DNA of 64,000 bases from Streptomyces microflavus (GTDB lineage Bacteria; Actinomycetota; Actinomycetes; Streptomycetales; Streptomycetaceae): positions 372,001 through 436,000 of the forward strand of contig NZ_BMUG01000006.1 in NCBI RefSeq assembly GCF_014650075.1, written 5' to 3'. The notes under the pieces were generated by a model. The model searched no databases and had not been told where the DNA came from. It saw nothing but the letters and a program-made list of their open reading frames with translations. Each line of letters opens with the position of its first letter. Position 1 is the stretch's first letter. Position numbers and translations under genes: made by a program. Positions 33,339 through 41,956 of the stretch are shown in pieces.

Positions 33339-34178
33339 TCAGCCGGCCGCTCGGGCCGATGCCGGGAGCCAGTCGAAGGACTCGGCGCTCGGCCGGTCGC
33401 CCGGCTTGTACTCCAGGCCGACCCAGCCCGTGTAACCGGCGTCCTTCAGCTCGTCCAGGAGCCGCTCCAGCGGGAGCGAGCCGGTGCCCGGCGCGCCGCG
33501 GCCCGGGTTGTCGGCGATCTGGACGTGGCCGGTCTTCGCGGCGTACGCCTTGATGACCTGGCTCAGGTCCTCGCCGTTCATCGACAGGTGGTACAGGTCC
33601 AGCAGGAACTTGGCGTTCCCGAGGCCCGTCGCCGCGTTGACCTTGTCGACGACCTCGATCGCGGCCGGTGCGCTCACCAGCGGATAGAGCGGCGACTCCG
33701 GCTTGTTGAGGGTCTCGACCAGCAGGATCGCCCCGACGCGGTCCGCCGCGCGGGCGGCCAGCACCAGGTTCTCCAGGGCGAGCGAGTCCTGGACCTGTGG
33801 GTCCACGCCCTCGACGCGGTTGCCGTACAGCGCGTTGAGCGCCGTGCAGCCGACCGAGGCGGCGAAGTCGGCCGCCACCTCGATGTTCTCCCGGAAGCGG
33901 TCCGACTCCGTGCCGGGCACGGAGAGCGCGCCGCGGTCCGGGCCGGGGAGCTGTCCGGCGTAGAAGTTCAGCCCCACCAACTGGGTGCCGGCGTCGTCGA
34001 GCGCCTTCTTGAGGGCGTCGAGCTCAGCCCGAATGGGGGTGGGGGTCTCGATCCAGGGCCACCACAGCTCGACCGCCGTGAAGCCCGCCGCGGCGGCTGC
34101 CGCGGGACGCTCCAGGAGCGGGAGTTCCGTGAAGAGGATCGAAAGGTTCACATCGAAGCGCTGGTCCGGGTATCCCAT
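33339..34178 (-). CDS. hyi: Hydroxypyruvate isomerase
   Basis: 279-residue TIM-barrel of the xylose-isomerase-like family. N-terminal FDVNLSILFTELPLLERPAA and GFTAVELWWPW are characteristic, followed by GLNFYAGQLPGPDRG, a metal-ligand Glu in LLVETLN, DLYHLSMNGEDL, and GYTGWVGLEYKP with the last ligand Glu. It interconverts hydroxypyruvate and tartronate semialdehyde, feeding GlxR. First gene of the hyi-glxR operon; the promoter region carries the same two operator boxes as gcl, so all three steps of the glycerate branch should be induced together. Confidence 0.92.
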   Translation of the reverse strand: MGYPDQRFDVNLSILFTELPLLERPAAAAAAGFTAVELWWPWIETPTPIRAELDALKKALDDAGTQLVGLNFYAGQLPGPDRGALSVPGTESDRFRENIEVAADFAASVGCTALNALYGNRVEGVDPQVQDSLALENLVLAARAADRVGAILLVETLNKPESPLYPLVSAPAAIEVVDKVNAATGLGNAKFLLDLYHLSMNGEDLSQVIKAYAAKTGHVQIADNPGRGAPGTGSLPLERLLDELKDAGYTGWVGLEYKPGDRPSAESFDWLPASARAAG

Positions 34179-34195
34179 GAGGATGTCGGCGCTCC

Positions 34196-34260
34196 TTCCG
34201 TATTGCGGAAGTTAGTTTCTGCTTAACGGAAGATTGCCTGGGGGGTGGTGGGGCTGTCAA
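34196..34260 (-). promoter_or_regulatory. hyi promoter with paired 15-bp operators
   Basis: Minus-strand TTGACA at 34255-34260 and a poor -10 (GCAATC/CAATCT, 34231-34237). Boxes: TTCCGTTAAGCAGAA (34217-34231, read on minus) and TTCCGCAATACGGAA (34196-34210, read on minus), spacer 6. The second box is identical to the gcl box at 10926-10940 and the first differs at only two positions. Confidence 0.65.
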
Positions 34261-34366
34261 GGGGGTGCCGCAAAATTCGCCCCGGCCGGCGTCGTACGGG
34301 ACCGGTGGCGGGGGCGCCTTCGAAGTCCTTCCGCCGGCCCCTCGGGGCATACGAAAGCGGGGCGGG

Positions 34367-34400
34367 GGCCGCCGTCGACCCCCGCCCCGCCCGGCTCTCA
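34367..34400 (-). terminator. 12-bp hairpin after the CBM3-GH16 gene
   Basis: GCGGGGCGGGGG and CCCCCGCCCCGC with a 10-base loop, 17 bases past the stop at 34418. Confidence 0.7.
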
Positions 34401-34417
34401 CACCGTGTGCGGCCCCG

Positions 34418-35872
34418 CTACCCGGCCGGAACCGTGTCCTGGAACGTGGTCCCCGCACTGCGGTACGCCCCGACCATCGCGTTCACCTGCGACGGGGTGA
34501 GCACCTGGTCCTTCACATGCAGGACGTAGTCCACCTGCTGGTCGTAGGACCGGGGCGTGGTGCTCGGCTGCCCCTCCAGGTCGATCAGCCACTGGTTGAA
34601 GTTGATCGACATGGGCCGCTCGGGCAGATAGGCCGCCCCGTGCGTCCCGAAGTGCTGCCCGTCGACGTAGTAGGTGATCTGGTTGTTGTCGATGGTCACC
34701 ACCAGGTCGTGCCAGCCCGCGTACGACGCCCGGACCTCGCTGTGAGCGTTGACCGCCTCCCACGGGTCGGGCCGGTAGGTCTCCCACGAGGTGGTGTAGA
34801 GGATGTTGGCCGGCTCGCCCCAGCCGCCGTTCGGCAGATACTCGAAGTCGTACTCCGCGTAGTCGTCCGCCATCGGCGCCTTGAGGTCGTTGATCGTGAA
34901 GAACGTCTGCACGATCCGGTCGCCGTCCGGGCCCGAGCGCGGCGCGTCGCTGAACTTCACCCGCGACGCGTACGTCCCGTTCTTGAACTTCATCGACTGC
35001 GTCAGGATCTCGGTGTGCTCGGTCGAGGCCCCCGTCCCGGCGGTGGAGGTCTCCAGGTTCATCACCGAGTTCCCGCTCTGCGCGGCGAAGGTGACGTTCT
35101 CGGCCGCCCAGGTCGCGCCCGGCACCCCCGGACCACCGGAGTTGGACCGTACGCTCCAGCCGTTCGCGTTGATCTTCGGGTCGGTGTGGGAGCTGTAGTT
35201 GAAGTCGTCGAACAGCCGGGGCCCGTCAGCCGGCGGGTCGGTGGGCGGGTCCGTGGGGTCCGGCGGGTCGGTCGGCCCGTTGCCCCCGGGCGCCTCGCCC
35301 CAGACGGTCGCGCCGTTCACCTGGGCCGTCACCTTGGACCAGTCGCCGTACGCGGTCCGTTCCGGGCCGAAGGAGTAGTCGTCGGACTGGACGAGCCGGG
35401 CCCAGGACGCCTGGTGGAACCGGAGCTGCATGTCACCGGTGTCCGCCCCCGGCGCCAGCGAACCCGCGCCCGGGGTGAAGCCGATCTCCAGATACCGGTC
35501 GGCGGTGGCCGTCGGGGAGGCGAGCGTCCCGAAGGTCCCGGTGATGTTCGCGCACCCCTTCACCGCCCAGGAACAGGCGAACCGGTAGGCGGCGGAGGGG
35601 GAGTCGGCCTTGAAGTAGTACCGCACCTTGACACTGCTCAGCGGTACGGAGGCGGAGCCGGCGTTGCGCACCTTCAGCCACGGCTCGCTCTGGTCGGCGC
35701 TCGCACCGGACGCGCTCGTCCGGTACTGGACGACGATCCCGTCCGCCGCGGCCGACGCCGAGGACGGCAGCGCGGCCAGACCGGTGGCGGCCAGAGCTAC
35801 GGCCGCGGCGGAGGCGGCGGCGGTGCGCAGCCTGGACCTGCTTCCGCGCGGATTGCTGCGTGATGTGTTCAC
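34418..35872 (-). CDS. Secreted CBM3-GH16 glycoside hydrolase
   Basis: 484 residues from the GTG at 35872 (GAGAGGAA upstream). An Arg-rich n-region and Ala-rich hydrophobic core end in a signal-peptidase site near residue 42. Residues about 45-195 are a family 3 cellulose-binding module (VKVRYYFKAD, ADRYLEIGFTPGAGSL, DYSFGPE, GATVWGEAPG). A Pro/Thr/Asp linker follows, then a GH16-like jelly roll with the catalytic pattern E-x-D-x-E at Glu340, Asp342, Glu344 (EYDFE). Expected to attack a beta-1,3- or mixed-linked glucan in cellulose-containing walls. The linkage used cannot be read from sequence. Confidence 0.8.
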   Translation of the reverse strand: MNTSRSNPRGSRSRLRTAAASAAAVALAATGLAALPSSASAAADGIVVQYRTSASGASADQSEPWLKVRNAGSASVPLSSVKVRYYFKADSPSAAYRFACSWAVKGCANITGTFGTLASPTATADRYLEIGFTPGAGSLAPGADTGDMQLRFHQASWARLVQSDDYSFGPERTAYGDWSKVTAQVNGATVWGEAPGGNGPTDPPDPTDPPTDPPADGPRLFDDFNYSSHTDPKINANGWSVRSNSGGPGVPGATWAAENVTFAAQSGNSVMNLETSTAGTGASTEHTEILTQSMKFKNGTYASRVKFSDAPRSGPDGDRIVQTFFTINDLKAPMADDYAEYDFEYLPNGGWGEPANILYTTSWETYRPDPWEAVNAHSEVRASYAGWHDLVVTIDNNQITYYVDGQHFGTHGAAYLPERPMSINFNQWLIDLEGQPSTTPRSYDQQVDYVLHVKDQVLTPSQVNAMVGAYRSAGTTFQDTVPAG

Positions 35873-35909
35873 GGGTGTGTTCCTCTCCGGAACGGTGGTG
35901 GGGGAGTGG

Positions 35910-37520
35910 TTACGAAAGGGGTCGCGCTGTTCCTGAGGACGGGGACGCGTACGTGGTCGCCGCGAGCGACCGGGCGTCCAGGGGGCGGTAGGGGACGCCC
36001 AGGGCGTCCAGCCGGGCGGTGTGGTGGCGCAGCCGCTCGACGAACCCCGGCCAGTCGCCGCGCCCGCCGGACCAGGAACGGTCGGCCAGCGCGCAGAGCC
36101 GCGGGTAGCTGAGGTACTCGATCTCCTCGGGCGTGCGGACGTACTCGGTCCACAGCTGGGCCTGCGTCCCGAGCACCCGGGCCCGCTCGGCTTCCGCCCA
36201 TGCGGCGGGGGCCGGCTCATGGCCGTGGACCGTGCGCAGGGTCACCGGGGCGCCGGGCTGGGCGACCGGTTCGGACGGGTCGCCGGTCTGGGCGTAGTCG
36301 AGATAGGTGGCCCGGTGGTGGGCGGCGATCACCTGATGGCCCCGGCGGGCGGCGGCCAGCGCGTGCGAGGGGTCGCGCCAGGTCATCACCGTGAAATCCA
36401 GCGGGAGTTCGGTACCGGTCTCGGCCCAGCCGAGCGGGATCCGCCCGCGCTCCACGAGGAACGCGCCGATCCGGCCCATGAACCAGCCGTGCAGCGCCGC
36501 CGGATCCGCGAGCCCCTCGGCCGCCGCGCGTTCCCGGGCGGCCGGGCTGTTCTCCCACTCGGTGGTCGGGCACTCCTCCCCGCCGATGTGGATGTACGGC
36601 GACGGGAAGACGTCCATGACCTCCTCCAGCACCGCCCGGCAGAAGTCGAAGACCCCCTCGTGCACCCCGAGGACCGTGTCGCAGACGCCCCAGCGGGTCC
36701 AGACGTCCAGCTTCCGCGCCGGATCGTTCCCCAGCTCCGGATAGGCGGCGAGCGCGGCCCGCACATGGCCGGGCATCTCGATCTCCGGCACGACGGTGAC
36801 CCCGCGCTCCGCCGCGTACCGCACGAGCCCCCGCAACTCCGCCTTGGTGTACGCCCCTTCGTGCGGTACGGCGTCGAAGTGCGCCCCGTCCGGCCCGCTC
36901 GGCCCCTTCTGCGACCGGGACCGCCGGGAGCCGACCGAGGTCAGCCGGGGGTAGGCGTCGACCGGCATCCGCCAGCCCTGGTCGTCGGTGAGATGGAGGT
37001 GCAGGGTGTTCAGCTTGTGCAGCGCCAGCAGGTCCACGTACCGGCGCAGATAGCCGACCGGCTGGAAGTGCCGCGCCACGTCCAGCATCGCCCCGCGCCA
37101 CGGCCGGTCCGGGACGTCGGTGATCTCGACGCACGGCAGCTCCCAGGAGCCGGAGCCCCGTGCCCCGCCCGACAGGGCCTCGGCGGGCAGGAGCTGGCGG
37201 ACGGTCTGGATGCCCCGGAGCAGCCCGGTCGGGTGTGCGGCGCGGAGGAGGAGGGCCTGCGGGCCGACCGTGAGCCCGTACCCCTCCTCGCCGAGGCCGC
37301 CGAGCTGCTCGTCCAGCGCGAGGACGATCCGCCCCTCCGGCGACGGGGCGAGCGGCAGCCCGGTGGCCGGGCCGGCCAGGGAGCGCAGCAGGGCGGCCGC
37401 CGGTTCGGCGCCCGGGAGCGCCCGGACGGCGGTGTCACGGTCGAGGACCAGCCGGCCGCCCAGCGGGGAGACCTTGGTGGGCCGGGGAAGGAGGGCGAGG
37501 TCGGGGCGCGATGCGGGCAC
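35910..37520 (-). CDS. GH20 beta-N-acetylhexosaminidase, cytosolic, with GGEE variant motif
   Basis: 536 residues from the GTG at 37520 (GGAG upstream); an ATG at 37619 would overlap the permease gene by 41 bases. A GH20b-like N-terminal region (LLPRPTKVSPLGGRLVL) precedes the barrel with WRGAMLDVARHFQPV, LHLHLTDDQGWRMPVDAYP, VPEIEMPGHVRAALAAYPEL and the catalytic loop YIHIGGEECPTTEW. The usual pair is Asp-Glu; here it is Glu-Glu. No signal peptide, so it probably trims GlcNAc- or related chito-oligosaccharides brought in by the ABC transporter encoded upstream. Last gene of the transporter operon, 58 bases beyond it. Confidence 0.87.
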   Translation of the reverse strand: MPASRPDLALLPRPTKVSPLGGRLVLDRDTAVRALPGAEPAAALLRSLAGPATGLPLAPSPEGRIVLALDEQLGGLGEEGYGLTVGPQALLLRAAHPTGLLRGIQTVRQLLPAEALSGGARGSGSWELPCVEITDVPDRPWRGAMLDVARHFQPVGYLRRYVDLLALHKLNTLHLHLTDDQGWRMPVDAYPRLTSVGSRRSRSQKGPSGPDGAHFDAVPHEGAYTKAELRGLVRYAAERGVTVVPEIEMPGHVRAALAAYPELGNDPARKLDVWTRWGVCDTVLGVHEGVFDFCRAVLEEVMDVFPSPYIHIGGEECPTTEWENSPAARERAAAEGLADPAALHGWFMGRIGAFLVERGRIPLGWAETGTELPLDFTVMTWRDPSHALAAARRGHQVIAAHHRATYLDYAQTGDPSEPVAQPGAPVTLRTVHGHEPAPAAWAEAERARVLGTQAQLWTEYVRTPEEIEYLSYPRLCALADRSWSGGRGDWPGFVERLRHHTARLDALGVPYRPLDARSLAATTYASPSSGTARPLS

Positions 37521-37578
37521 GGGGTCTCCGGATTCGGTTCGCGGGCGTACGGGGACGGGCGCGGGTGTTCCCGGGCCC

Positions 37579-38424
37579 TCAGCCCTTGACGGCACCGGCG
37601 GCGAAGCCGGAGGTGACATGGCGCTGGAGCAGCAGGAAGATCACCAGGGCGGGCAGCGCGAAGAGCGTGGAGGCGGCCATCGTGGCGCCCCAGTCGGTGC
37701 CGAAGGTGTTCTGGAAGGACGACAGCCAGACCGGCAGGGTCCGGTTGTCCTGCTGCTTGATGATCAGGAAGTTGGCGTAGGCGAACTCGTTCCACGCGGT
37801 GATGAAGCCGAACAGCGAGGTCGCCATGAGACCGGGCGCCAGCAGCGGCATCGCCACCCGCCAGAACGCCCCGGTCCGGGTGCAGCCGTCGACCTGGGCG
37901 GCCTCCTCCAGCTCCGGCGGGATCGTCCCGATGAAGCCGCGCAGCACCACGATGGTGAACGGGAGCGTGATCATGAAGTAGATCAGCGTCAGCGTCGGCA
38001 GCCGGTCCAGCATGTCGGTGTCCCGGGAGATGATGTAGACCGGGATGATCAGCGACTCCCAGGGCGCCATCTGCGCGATGAAGACCATCAGCATGAACTG
38101 CCGCCGGCCCTTCCACCGCATCCGCGCCACGGCGAACGCCGCTCCCAGCGCCACCAGCAGCGCGAGCAGGACGGCGCCCAGCGTGACGAGGATGCTGTTG
38201 CGCCAGAACAGCGCGAACCCGTCGGCTTCCACGGCCCGTCGGAAGTGGTCGAGGGTCCAGGTGTGCGGGAAGAGCTGGGGGTCGGCCGACTGGATGTCCT
38301 TCGACGGCTTGAAGGCCGTGGAGATCATCCAGTACACGGGGAAGAGACAGACCACGACGGTCACGGCGGCGGAGATGTTCAGGGGCAGGCGCCGCAGTCG
38401 GGGGCGTACGGTACGGGCGTTCAT
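37579..38424 (-). CDS. Carbohydrate ABC transporter permease (MalG type)
   Basis: 281 residues, six predicted helices, with the EAA loop EEAAQVDGCTRTGAFWRVAM that docks the ATPase. It is the second permease of a CUT1-type importer and overlaps the other permease gene by four bases. No ATPase gene is present, as is normal in Streptomyces where the shared MsiK ATPase serves many sugar importers. Association with a GH20 enzyme points to amino-sugar oligosaccharides. Confidence 0.9.
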   Translation of the reverse strand: MNARTVRPRLRRLPLNISAAVTVVVCLFPVYWMISTAFKPSKDIQSADPQLFPHTWTLDHFRRAVEADGFALFWRNSILVTLGAVLLALLVALGAAFAVARMRWKGRRQFMLMVFIAQMAPWESLIIPVYIISRDTDMLDRLPTLTLIYFMITLPFTIVVLRGFIGTIPPELEEAAQVDGCTRTGAFWRVAMPLLAPGLMATSLFGFITAWNEFAYANFLIIKQQDNRTLPVWLSSFQNTFGTDWGATMAASTLFALPALVIFLLLQRHVTSGFAAGAVKG

Positions 38425-39401
38425 CGGGTCTCGTCCTCCTGGCGGTACATCTGGCGGAAGTAGAGGACGAGCACCCCGGACATCAGGACCACGGTGATCA
38501 TCGAGGCGGCCGAGCCCAGGTCGTACCGCTGGCTGGACAGGGCCGTCTGCACCGCGTAGACCGGCAGGATCGTGGTGGCGTCACCCGGCCCGCCCCGGGT
38601 CATCACCCAGATCTGCACGAACGCCTTGAACGTCCAGATCACCTCCAGCGAGAAGACCAGCAGGAAGATCGGCCGGAGCATCGGGAAGGTCACCGAGCGG
38701 AAGATCCGCCCCGCGCCCGCCCCGTCCAGCCGCGCCGACTCGTACAGCTCCAGCGGCACGGTGGTCAGCGCGGAGTACAGGGTGATCGCGGCGAACGGCA
38801 CGGACTGCCAGACGATCAGCGTCACCAGGATGGCGAACGCGGCCGTCCCGTTCGCGAACCACGGATAGCGCTCGAAGGAGTCGAGACCGATCGAGGTCAG
38901 CGCCCAGTTGACGATGCCGAACTCCGAGTGGAACAGCCACTGGAACACCGTGGTCGCCGCCACCACCGGCATCGCCCAGGCCAGCACCAGCGAGCAGAGC
39001 ACCACCGTCCGGCCCACCCGCCGCAGCCGCTCCACCATCAGGGCGACCAGGGTGGCGATCACCATGATCAGGACGACGTTGATCGCCATGAAGAGGAAGG
39101 TGCGGCGGACCACCTCCCAGAACCGCGGGTCCGCCAGCAGTGTGCGGTAGTTGCGGAATCCGACGAACTCCGCGTGACCGGCGATCAGTTGGCGGAGCCG
39201 GAAGTCCTGGAACGAGATCAGGACGGCCCGCACCAGCGGATAGACCAGCAGATAGAGCATGCCGCCGATGGCGGGGGCGATCAGGGCGTACGGCCAGAGG
39301 CTGTGCGCCCGGCCCGCCGGGTCCTTGCGTGCGGCGGGGCGTGGGGCCGGTCGCTGCCGGGGTGTGCGGGGTGCTGGGGTCCGTTCGGCGACGACCGGCA
39401 C
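38421..39401 (-). CDS. Carbohydrate ABC transporter permease (MalF type)
   Basis: 326 residues starting at a GTG preceded by AAGGAGG. A Pro/Arg-rich cytosolic N-terminus is followed by six helices; the EAA loop is LYESARLDGAGAGRIFRSVT. Pairs with the MalG-type permease and the lipoprotein encoded upstream to form the importer. The operon order is binding protein, MalF, MalG, GH20, all on the minus strand, divergent from the GntR regulator. Confidence 0.9.
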   Translation of the reverse strand: MPVVAERTPAPRTPRQRPAPRPAARKDPAGRAHSLWPYALIAPAIGGMLYLLVYPLVRAVLISFQDFRLRQLIAGHAEFVGFRNYRTLLADPRFWEVVRRTFLFMAINVVLIMVIATLVALMVERLRRVGRTVVLCSLVLAWAMPVVAATTVFQWLFHSEFGIVNWALTSIGLDSFERYPWFANGTAAFAILVTLIVWQSVPFAAITLYSALTTVPLELYESARLDGAGAGRIFRSVTFPMLRPIFLLVFSLEVIWTFKAFVQIWVMTRGGPGDATTILPVYAVQTALSSQRYDLGSAASMITVVLMSGVLVLYFRQMYRQEDETR

Positions 39402-39443
39402 GGCACGCCTCCTTCCTGTGGCTGGTGATCGGGTGGGGCCGGG

Positions 39444-40706
39444 TCAGGAACCGGCGTTCATGGCCCGGGTGATGTCCTGCGAGGCCTGCGCCGCCTCCTT
39501 CGCCGGATCGCCCCCGGTGAGCACCGCCGTCATGTAGTCCTTGATCGGGTTCTCCGCCTCGACCGCCGCCCACCCCGGGGTGTTGGGCGTGGCATGGCCG
39601 TTGGCCGCGCCGACCGCCATCGCCGCCGCACCCGGGTCACCGGCCACGGCGGAGGCGAGCGAGGTCCGGTTCGGTACGTAGCTCATGGCCACGGCGAGCT
39701 TCTTCTGCCACTCGTCCCCGGTCAGCTCCTTGATGAAGGTGACCGCCTCCTCGGGATGGGCCGCGGCGGCCGGTACGACGAGGTCGGAGCCGCCGGTGAA
39801 GACCGAGCCCGGGGTGCCGGCGGTCTTGCCCGGGATGGGGAAGAAGGCGAGCTTGCCCTTGAGTTCGGGGTTCTTCTCCACGATGACGTTGGCCCCGCCC
39901 GGGGTGGAGATGACCTGGGCCACCTGCCCCTGCGCCATCACCTCGGCCTGCGGCGGATCGTCCTCGTCGGAGTCCTTGGGCCCCTTGCCGAGCGCCTGGA
40001 GCTCCTCGTAGAACGCCATCCCGCGCAGCGCCTCGGGGGTGTCCAGCGCGCCCGACCACTTCCCGCCGGACTCGGTGGCGAGGTCGCCGCCCTCGTCCCA
40101 GATGAAGCCGGCCAGCGCGTACCAGAGCTGTCCGGGCAGGTAGATGCCCTGTGTACCGCCCTTGTTGAGCTTGGCGGTGGCGTCGATCCACTGCTCGCGG
40201 GTCTTGATCGCCTTCGCGTCGATGCCCGCCTTCTCGAAGAGGTCGGTGCGGTGGATGACCACGCGGTTCGCCGCGTAGTACGGGATGCCGTACTGCTTCC
40301 CCTCGTACGCCCCCGGCTCGGCAAGACCGCTCAGCCAGTCCTCGCCGTTCAGCTCGTCGGTCCGGTCGCTGAGGTCGAGCAGCCCGCCGCTCTCGGCGAA
40401 CTGCGCCACCTGGGTGTTGCCCGCCTCGATGACGTCCGGGGCGTCGTTGCTGGCCAGGGCGGCGGTGATCTTCTGGCCGATCCCGTCCCACTCCTGGATC
40501 TGGATCTTCACATCGATCTTCGGGTGGCGCTTCTCGAAGTCCGCGGTGAACTCCTTCTGGAAGGTGTCCGAGACGCTGTCGCGCATCAGCCAGACATCCA
40601 CCGTCGTCCGTCCGTCCCCGCCCGCGGAGTCGGACGGCGGACTACAGGCGCTGAGCGCGGCGGTCAGGACGAGCACGGACCCACCGGCAAGCAAGCGGTA
40701 CTTCAC
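39444..40706 (-). CDS. Sugar-binding lipoprotein of the ABC importer
   Basis: 420 residues, GTG start with GAGGTGA upstream. Lipoprotein signal with lipobox LSAC, Cys21 as the lipidated residue. The mature part is an SBP_bac_1 protein (VDVWLMRDSVSDTFQKEF at the start; APDVIEAGNTQVAQFAESGG; YGIPYYAANRVV). Resembles the NgcE/DasA/CebE type of streptomycete oligosaccharide receptors. Given the linked GH20 and GntR genes, a chito-oligosaccharide or similar beta-hexosaminide ligand is likely but not shown. Confidence 0.9.
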   Translation of the reverse strand: MKYRLLAGGSVLVLTAALSACSPPSDSAGGDGRTTVDVWLMRDSVSDTFQKEFTADFEKRHPKIDVKIQIQEWDGIGQKITAALASNDAPDVIEAGNTQVAQFAESGGLLDLSDRTDELNGEDWLSGLAEPGAYEGKQYGIPYYAANRVVIHRTDLFEKAGIDAKAIKTREQWIDATAKLNKGGTQGIYLPGQLWYALAGFIWDEGGDLATESGGKWSGALDTPEALRGMAFYEELQALGKGPKDSDEDDPPQAEVMAQGQVAQVISTPGGANVIVEKNPELKGKLAFFPIPGKTAGTPGSVFTGGSDLVVPAAAAHPEEAVTFIKELTGDEWQKKLAVAMSYVPNRTSLASAVAGDPGAAAMAVGAANGHATPNTPGWAAVEAENPIKDYMTAVLTGGDPAKEAAQASQDITRAMNAGS

Positions 40707-40765
40707 GGTTCACCTCGGAAAGCAGAACTGAGTCCGACCTGAGTCCGGCCCGACCACCTGACCAC

Positions 40766-40790
40766 CTGACCAGTGAAGTCCACTGGACAG
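40766..40790. promoter_or_regulatory. Operator-like inverted repeat between the importer and gntR genes
   Basis: CTGACCAGTG-aagtc-CACTGGACAG: arms match at 9 of 10 positions. It lies about 60 bases upstream of the binding-protein gene, preceded by a short ACCACCTG tandem. A second, looser pair (CCAGTTG 40933-40939 and CAACTGG 40955-40961) lies just before gntR. The CCAGT core resembles, but is not, the DasR dre site. Confidence 0.55.
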
Positions 40791-40993
40791 CTCACCTCTC
40801 GATGGGGGTTGAAGGTGGCATAGACCAATGAGGCCGTCAACCCCCTGCGTACGAAGGTGATTTGGTGATGTGCCCGTAACACGGCCGCCCTGGCCGCCGA
40901 CGGAAAGCGCTACACTTCGCCTGACCAGCAGGCCAGTTGGCTCGAAAGCTCGGTCAACTGGTAAGAAAAATGGACCCGTCGGGAGGGGAGCGC

Positions 40994-41833
40994 GTGGAAG
41001 CGGATGTGCCGGGGACGGTGCTCAAACGGGAGCGGACCCGCGATGCCGTGCTGGAGCTGATCGAGTCGCGCAGCCCCGGCGACGCGATCCCCTCGGAGCG
41101 GGCCCTGTGCTCCCTGCTCGGTGTGTCGCGGCCGACCGTGCGCGCGGCGGTCGACGAGCTGGTCGCCGCCGGGCTCCTGGTGCGCGAACACGGGCGGGGC
41201 ATGTTCGTCGCGCCCGCCAAGATCACCCAGGAGCTGGTGGCGGGGGACCGGGCGCTGACCGTGCCGCAGGCGGCGGGCGCCTGGTCGAGCCGGCTGCTGG
41301 AGTTCACCACCCTCCAGGCGGGGGCCCGGGTCGGCCGCAAGCTGCGGATGTCACCCGCCGCCGAGATCGTCTACGTGGCGCGGCTGCGGCTGGTCGACGG
41401 GGCGCCGATGGCCATCGAGCACCTGCACATCCGGGCCGAGCTGGTGCCGGGCCTCAGCGCCCAGGAGCTGGAGAGCGGCGACCTGTACGAGCACCTGCGC
41501 ACCACCCACGGCGTGCATGTCCACGAGGCGGTCCAGGCGATCGAGCCCACCGTCGTCACCCGCGCCGAGGCGAAGCTGCTCGACGTCCCCGAGCTCTCCC
41601 CGGCACTGCTCTTCGAGCGGCTGACCTCGGACACGGCCGGCCGGCCGGTGGAGTACGTCCACTCGCTCTACCGGGGCGACCGCTACCGGATCGTCTCCCG
41701 CCTCGCGCTGGGCCCGGCCGCCGAGGTGGCCCCGGACCGGGAGGGCCACCACCCGGGCATCCCGCCGGGCGACTTCGCGCACGGCGACGCGATCACCTCC
41801 TCCACCAGGGGGGACATCCAGGCGGGCGCGTGA
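40994..41833 (+). CDS. GntR/HutC-family regulator with UTRA domain
   Basis: 279 residues from the GTG at 40994, fixed by GGAGGGGAG just upstream; in-frame starts at 40937 and 40970 lack such a site. N-terminal winged helix (RTRDAVLELIESRSPGDAIP; LLGVSRPTVRAAVDELVAAG) and C-terminal UTRA ligand domain (EIVYVARLRLVDGAPMAIEH ... YVHSLYRGDRYRIV). UTRA domains of DasR/NagR relatives bind phosphorylated amino sugars. Divergent from the ABC importer and GH20 genes, which it most likely represses via the inverted repeats between them. It also has TACACT at 40911-40916 as a possible own -10. Confidence 0.87.
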   Translation: MEADVPGTVLKRERTRDAVLELIESRSPGDAIPSERALCSLLGVSRPTVRAAVDELVAAGLLVREHGRGMFVAPAKITQELVAGDRALTVPQAAGAWSSRLLEFTTLQAGARVGRKLRMSPAAEIVYVARLRLVDGAPMAIEHLHIRAELVPGLSAQELESGDLYEHLRTTHGVHVHEAVQAIEPTVVTRAEAKLLDVPELSPALLFERLTSDTAGRPVEYVHSLYRGDRYRIVSRLALGPAAEVAPDREGHHPGIPPGDFAHGDAITSSTRGDIQAGA

Positions 41834-41956
41834 GCCCGGGCCCGAACGGCGTTGCGCTGGGTGCAACTCCGGTTGCGCCTCTTGTCGTTCGGGCGTCGGC
41901 GCGCCAGGGTGGCGGACGCATCCGAAGCAGCCGAACCCCCACACGAGGTGCCTCGC

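Noticed and set aside
40766..40790. Calling the inverted repeat a DasR dre site
   Set aside because: The dre consensus has a TGGTCTAGACCA-like centre without a 5-base spacer; only the CCAGT core matches.
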